64,000 bases of DNA. Origin: Actinomycetota bacterium. Its GTDB lineage: Bacteria; Actinomycetota; Acidimicrobiia; Acidimicrobiales; JAJPHE01. The position numbers and the translations under genes were made by a program. Below are positions 60,839-64,000 of this stretch, one piece after another (positions within the stretch are counted from its first letter, which is position 1; every line of letters begins with the position of its first letter). Below the pieces are notes generated by a model. That model made no database searches, was not told where the DNA came from, and worked only from the letters and a program-made list of their open reading frames with translations. The stretch lies in NCBI GenBank assembly GCA_027315345.1, contig DAHUYE010000008.1:119265-183264 (forward strand), read 5' to 3'.

Positions 60839-62074
60839 TCAGCGGCCGATCCGGGCGCCCATGAAGGCGGGGGAATGGGAGTCGGGCAGGGCGTCGAGGG
60901 GCACGGACAGTTCGGCCACTGTCGGGCCGATGCGCTGGGCTACCGGCACCAGAGCCTCCAGATCGAAGCCGTACACCTTGGCCGCCGTTCCGGCCAGCAT
61001 CTGGCGCATCTCGGCTTCGGGCACGTCGTGGAAGGCGGCCCGCAACGCCTCCCGGCTGTAGGGCGTGGTCCCCTCCTCGTGGGGGAAGTCGGTGCCCCAC
61101 ATGAGATGGTCGACGCCGATGGCCGAGCGGTACTTGGCCTCGGGCCGGGACATGAAGCTGGCCCCGAAGTAGATGTTGCGCCGGGTGTACTCCGAGGGGG
61201 TCATGCTCAGGCTTTCGATGACGTCGCTGCCGAAGAGAACGGTGGTGCGGTTCTGGGCATTCTTCTTCATGTCCCCCACCGTCATGTCCAGCAGCATCAG
61301 ATCCTGCAGGGCCCAGGCCACGCCCTGCTCAGTCCACACCGCCTTGAGATCGGGGTAGCGCTCGAAGACTCCGGCCAGGATGAGGTGGGCGAAGGTGCGC
61401 CGGGTCCACCAGGTGAACTCGACCAGTTGCACAGCGGCAAAGGCGGGCTGATCCTTACCCACATCCGGTCCCCCCGTCCCCGGGTGCTGGCCGAAGGAAA
61501 GGCCCGTCTCCTCCAGCACGGCCCAGAGGGGCTCGTAGCGGGTGTGGAACCACGGCTCCACGGCGTGGTTGGCGGGGATGGCCGGGGCCAGTACCCCGCC
61601 GATGACTCCGGTCTCCTTGGCCCAGCGGATCTCCTCCACGGCCAGGTCGACGTCGTGGGGCATGATCTGCAGCAGGCCCCGGCGCCGGTCGGGGGCCTGG
61701 CCGCAGAAGTCCACCAGCCAGCGGTTGTGGGCCTGCAGGCCGGCCCGGCGCCGCTCGAAGTCCTCCCGGGTCCAAGGCAGGCTGGCGAAGCTGTGGATGG
61801 TGTCGAAGAAGGGCGGGATGGTGTTGGGGAAAGTCACCTCGGCCGAGATGCCGTCCTCCTCCAGGCACTTGAGCCGGTAGTCGCTGTCCCAGTTGCGGGC
61901 GGCGGTGGCGTCGACCAGATCGTCATAGGGGGACGAGTATCCCTCGGCCCACACCTCGAAGTCCTCGTGCCAGCGAGCCTCGAGGTAGTCCTTGTACTGG
62001 TGCAGCTCGGCCCCGGCGTGGGTGTCCGAGGAGATGATGACGTACCGATCGATCGTGTCCCAGGTGGCGGCCAT
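60839..62074 (-). CDS. amidohydrolase-2 family metal-dependent hydrolase
   Basis: A 411-residue TIM-barrel protein, paralog of the one at 22862. It has SSDTHAGAEL, EVTFPNTIPPFF, AHNRWLVDFC, SFGQHPGTGG and the C-terminal GTDFPHEEGT and VYGFDLEALV. AGGAG lies about ten bases before the ATG at 62074; a start at 62116 would add 14 residues. The 98-base gap to ipdB holds a short GGCGC/GCGCC hairpin (62094-62107), perhaps a weak terminator. Its place between ipdB and hsaE suggests a step in steroid ring breakdown that has not been assigned. Confidence 0.8.
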   Translation of the reverse strand: MAATWDTIDRYVIISSDTHAGAELHQYKDYLEARWHEDFEVWAEGYSSPYDDLVDATAARNWDSDYRLKCLEEDGISAEVTFPNTIPPFFDTIHSFASLPWTREDFERRRAGLQAHNRWLVDFCGQAPDRRRGLLQIMPHDVDLAVEEIRWAKETGVIGGVLAPAIPANHAVEPWFHTRYEPLWAVLEETGLSFGQHPGTGGPDVGKDQPAFAAVQLVEFTWWTRRTFAHLILAGVFERYPDLKAVWTEQGVAWALQDLMLLDMTVGDMKKNAQNRTTVLFGSDVIESLSMTPSEYTRRNIYFGASFMSRPEAKYRSAIGVDHLMWGTDFPHEEGTTPYSREALRAAFHDVPEAEMRQMLAGTAAKVYGFDLEALVPVAQRIGPTVAELSVPLDALPDSHSPAFMGARIGR

Positions 62075-62172
62075 CGGGCAGGCTCCTTCCGAGGGCGCTG
62101 GAGCGCCGGCTTCCACGCTACGCCGGGGCCCCGCCTACGGGCCCGCCCAGGTCCCGCTCAACGGAATACGGG

Positions 62173-62931
62173 TCAGGCCGGGACCTCCTTCTCCCGTAGT
62201 CCTTCGGGGTCGATCACGGCCCGGATGAGCTCCAGTTCCTCCGGGGTGGGCAGCCGGCTCTGGGGCACCTGGTCGGGTACGACCAGCTCGAAGCCGGTGG
62301 CGGCCTGGACCTCGGCCACGGTCACGCCCGGGTGACAGGACCGCAGCCGCAGGCGACGCCCGGGCGTCTCCCAGTCCAGCACGGCCAGGTTGGTCACCAC
62401 CCGGCGCAGGTCCAGATAGCGGGTGGCGGCCGGTCCGGCGGCGGCGGCTCTATCCCAGCCCACCCCGGTGACCACGTCCACCGACTCCACGAAGACCCGA
62501 GGGCTGTGGTTGGGGACCCAGTAGCTGGTGGCGTCGTTGACGGTGTTACCGGGGGCGCCCCGGAAGCCGAGCAGCTGGGCCTTGGGTCGGGCATAGTCGG
62601 GCCCGATGGCGGCGAAGTTCTGGTTCCCGAAGGGGTCGATCTGGCTGGCCCCCATGATCACATGGCGCCGGCCCGACCAGACCAGGTCGAACATGGACCG
62701 GTAGGGGTTGTAGGCCTCCACCACCTTTCCGCCCGGCCAGGCGAAGGCGGCGTGGTCGGAGATGAGACACGCCTCGCCATCGGTCATGAGAAGGTCGGGC
62801 TCGAAGGAGGCCCGGGCCAGCCGGCCGCCGATCATGGGGATGGTGCCGATGGGATTGGCCAGGATCTCCCCGTCTCCCCGGAAGCACTCGGCTATGGCCG
62901 TGACGCAGACCTCGGCCCGGGTGGCCGTCAC
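62173..62931 (-). CDS. ipdB: IpdB, COCHEA-CoA hydrolase beta subunit
   Basis: A 252-residue CoA-transferase-fold protein. TRAEVCVTAIAECFRGDGEI, LMTDGEACLISD, IMGASQIDPFGNQN and GNTVNDATSYWVPNHSPRVF resemble Rv3552 (IpdB). With IpdA it hydrolytically opens the last steroid ring (ring C), after EchA20 has opened ring D. The usual SENG glutamate of true CoA-transferases is not seen. The GTG overlaps the ipdA stop (GTGA). Confidence 0.88.
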   Translation of the reverse strand: MTATRAEVCVTAIAECFRGDGEILANPIGTIPMIGGRLARASFEPDLLMTDGEACLISDHAAFAWPGGKVVEAYNPYRSMFDLVWSGRRHVIMGASQIDPFGNQNFAAIGPDYARPKAQLLGFRGAPGNTVNDATSYWVPNHSPRVFVESVDVVTGVGWDRAAAAGPAATRYLDLRRVVTNLAVLDWETPGRRLRLRSCHPGVTVAEVQAATGFELVVPDQVPQSRLPTPEELELIRAVIDPEGLREKEVPA

Positions 62932-63782
62932 CGGGCTGCCACCCGGGCCTGGTAATCGTCCTCGGCCAGATCGACCCAGTCCGTGCGGAAGGACGCCCAG
63001 GCCTCGGCCGAAGCGGCGGCGGCGGCGTATTCCTTCTGGAAGGCCTCGTCCCGCTCGTAGTCCGGGCGGCAGTCGGTGAAGTGAGCCCCGCCCGGCCGCT
63101 CCACCACCCCGTCGACCATGGCCCGGTGGATGCGCAGGCGCTGTTCGGTGCCGGCTTCCCCCAGCAGGTCCTCGGTGGCCACCACCTTCTCGGTGGAGAT
63201 GAAGCGGCGGGTGGCGGCGGCCCGCAGGAACAGGTCGTCGAAGTACAGATCGGGGCCCAGGAAGCAGGCGTTGCCCCGGGCGTCGGCACGGTCCAGGTGG
63301 CAGAGGGCGGCGTCGAGTTCCAGAGCTGGGGCGGCCACCAGTTCCTCCCCGTCAGCGAAGGGCGATCGCACCGTGGTCAGGCGGGGGTTGAGCCGCATCA
63401 GATCCGAACCCAGGCCCACCCGGCTGGGCAGAAAGGGGACCCGCCAGGCGGCCGCCTGCAGGCCGAGGAGGAACAGACCCTCGTCCCAGGGCTCGTCCTC
63501 CACCGACCCGGACTGGCGGGCGGAGCGGAAGTGGGGATCCAGGGCGATGGTGTCCAGGGAGACAAAGGCGTAGACCACCCGCTTGACCTGGCCGGTGGCG
63601 CACAGCACGCCGACGTCGGGTCCGCCGTAGCTGACCAGGGTGAGATCCCGCAGGCCGGAGCGGGCGATGGCCCGGACCAGCGACATGGGCTTGCGGCGGC
63701 TGCCCCATCCGCCGATCCCGATGGTCATGCCGCTGCGCAGCTCGGCCACCACCTCGTCCTCCGAGAGACGCTTGTCGCTCAA
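62928..63782 (-). CDS. ipdA: IpdA, COCHEA-CoA hydrolase alpha subunit
   Basis: A 284-residue alpha chain. The stretch LRSGMTIGIGGWGSRRKPMSLVRA (split), YGGPDVGVLCATGQVKRVVY and DLYFDDLFLRAA follow Rv3551 (IpdA) closely. It carries a conserved DEG acidic motif at 100-102. With IpdB it forms the ring-opening hydrolase. The start is TTG at 63782, whose next bases make the TGA of echA20 (TTGA overlap). Confidence 0.88.
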   Translation of the reverse strand: MSDKRLSEDEVVAELRSGMTIGIGGWGSRRKPMSLVRAIARSGLRDLTLVSYGGPDVGVLCATGQVKRVVYAFVSLDTIALDPHFRSARQSGSVEDEPWDEGLFLLGLQAAAWRVPFLPSRVGLGSDLMRLNPRLTTVRSPFADGEELVAAPALELDAALCHLDRADARGNACFLGPDLYFDDLFLRAAATRRFISTEKVVATEDLLGEAGTEQRLRIHRAMVDGVVERPGGAHFTDCRPDYERDEAFQKEYAAAAASAEAWASFRTDWVDLAEDDYQARVAAR

Positions 63783-64000
63783 GGACGCCCAGTCCCCCCG
63801 GTGGAATCCTCACCGCGGACGAAGGCGTCCCGGGCCTCGTCCCCGTGGCCGAGCAGGTTGAGCTCGAAGGTGAAGCCCTGCTCGAAGCGGTAGGAACGGC
63901 GCACGTCGACGGGATCGATCCCGTTGAGCGACTCCTTGGCGGCCCGGATGACCCCGGGGCGCTTGGCGGCTATGCGGCCGGCCACGGCCAGGGCGCTGGA
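63779..64000 (-). CDS. echA20: EchA20, ring D hydrolase (partial, 5' end beyond the window)
   Basis: Only the last 73 or so codons are present; the gene enters from the right edge. The text RIAAKRPGVIRAAKESLNGI, RSYRFEQGFTFELNLLGHGD is that of the C-terminus of Rv3550 (EchA20), a crotonase-fold enzyme that hydrolyses ring D of HIEC-CoA. A GTG at 63985 lies within the coding region and is not the true start. It is coupled to ipdA by a TTGA overlap. Confidence 0.8.
   Translation of the reverse strand, partial: SSALAVAGRIAAKRPGVIRAAKESLNGIDPVDVRRSYRFEQGFTFELNLLGHGDEARDAFVRGEDSTGGTGRP

Noticed and set aside
62094-62107. GGCGC/GCGCC hairpin between ipdB and the amidohydrolase as a firm terminator
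   Set aside because: The stem is only five base pairs with no T tract, and such hairpins are common by chance at this G+C content.
1-64000. rRNA, tRNA, CRISPR, insertion sequences, prophage or integrase genes
   Set aside because: No cloverleaf-like sequences, regular spacers, transposase motifs or terminal repeats were recognised on reading both strands, although tRNAs cannot be fully excluded without a search.

Overview
The window is about 64 kb of G+C-rich (about 70% by eye), almost gapless DNA with many GTG and TTG starts, F420-type (LLM) oxidoreductases, a WS/DGAT acyltransferase and mycobacterial-type steroid genes. This points to an actinobacterium. The secreted NlpC/P60 protein with GGVFAFGDA-type repeats suggests the class Acidimicrobiia, but that placement is inference. 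No intergenic stretch exceeds 300 bases. No rRNA, tRNA, CRISPR array or insertion sequence was recognised.

Bases 1-14,700 are mostly general genes: a TrmH-type RNA methylase, a DEAD-box helicase, the repeat-bearing NlpC/P60 hydrolase, a DUF445 membrane protein, an esterase coupled to a tiny zinc ribbon, an acyl-CoA ligase, a SpoIIE-type phosphatase, a GH13 glucosidase coupled to a membrane acyltransferase, a Nudix hydrolase, a superoxide dismutase and a TetR regulator.

Bases 14,700-42,700 hold lipid and steroid side-chain functions: a nitronate-monooxygenase-like protein with a CYP124-like P450, WS/DGAT, an SDR with a double-domain family III CoA-transferase, two divergent amidohydrolases, an Ltp3/Ltp4/DUF35 thiolase-like module, a four-subunit 2-oxoacid:ferredoxin oxidoreductase, two LLM oxidoreductases, a class I CoA-transferase, EchA19 with an acyl-CoA ligase and a kinase-fold protein, and a LivHM/LivGF transporter made of two fused polypeptides.

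Bases 42,700-64,000 form a steroid-nucleus degradation locus. The + strand carries ipdC-fadE30-ipdF and fadA6. The - strand carries echA20-ipdA-ipdB, an amidohydrolase, hsaE-hsaG-hsaF, a degenerate hydratase, an SDR, fadD3, another SDR and hsaD-hsaC-hsaA, followed by a MarR-IclR regulator pair. Together these cover opening of rings A/B (HsaACD), the C5 fragment (HsaEFG) and degradation of the C/D-ring propionate HIP (FadD3, FadE30, IpdF, IpdC, EchA20, IpdAB, FadA6). HsaB, KstD and KshAB are not in the window.

Five short palindromes at 22834, 27306, 33982, 38617 and 47728 resemble the mycobacterial KstR operator TnnAACnnGTTnnA. They lie upstream of the amidohydrolase, Ltp/DUF35, CoA-transferase/LLM, EchA19 and solute-binding-protein units. 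This suggests one TetR-type regulon whose regulator is encoded elsewhere. Genes within units are joined by 1-4 nt stop/start overlaps (ATGA, GTGA, TTGA). Gene names rest on remembered similarity to Mycobacterium tuberculosis proteins, not on a database search.
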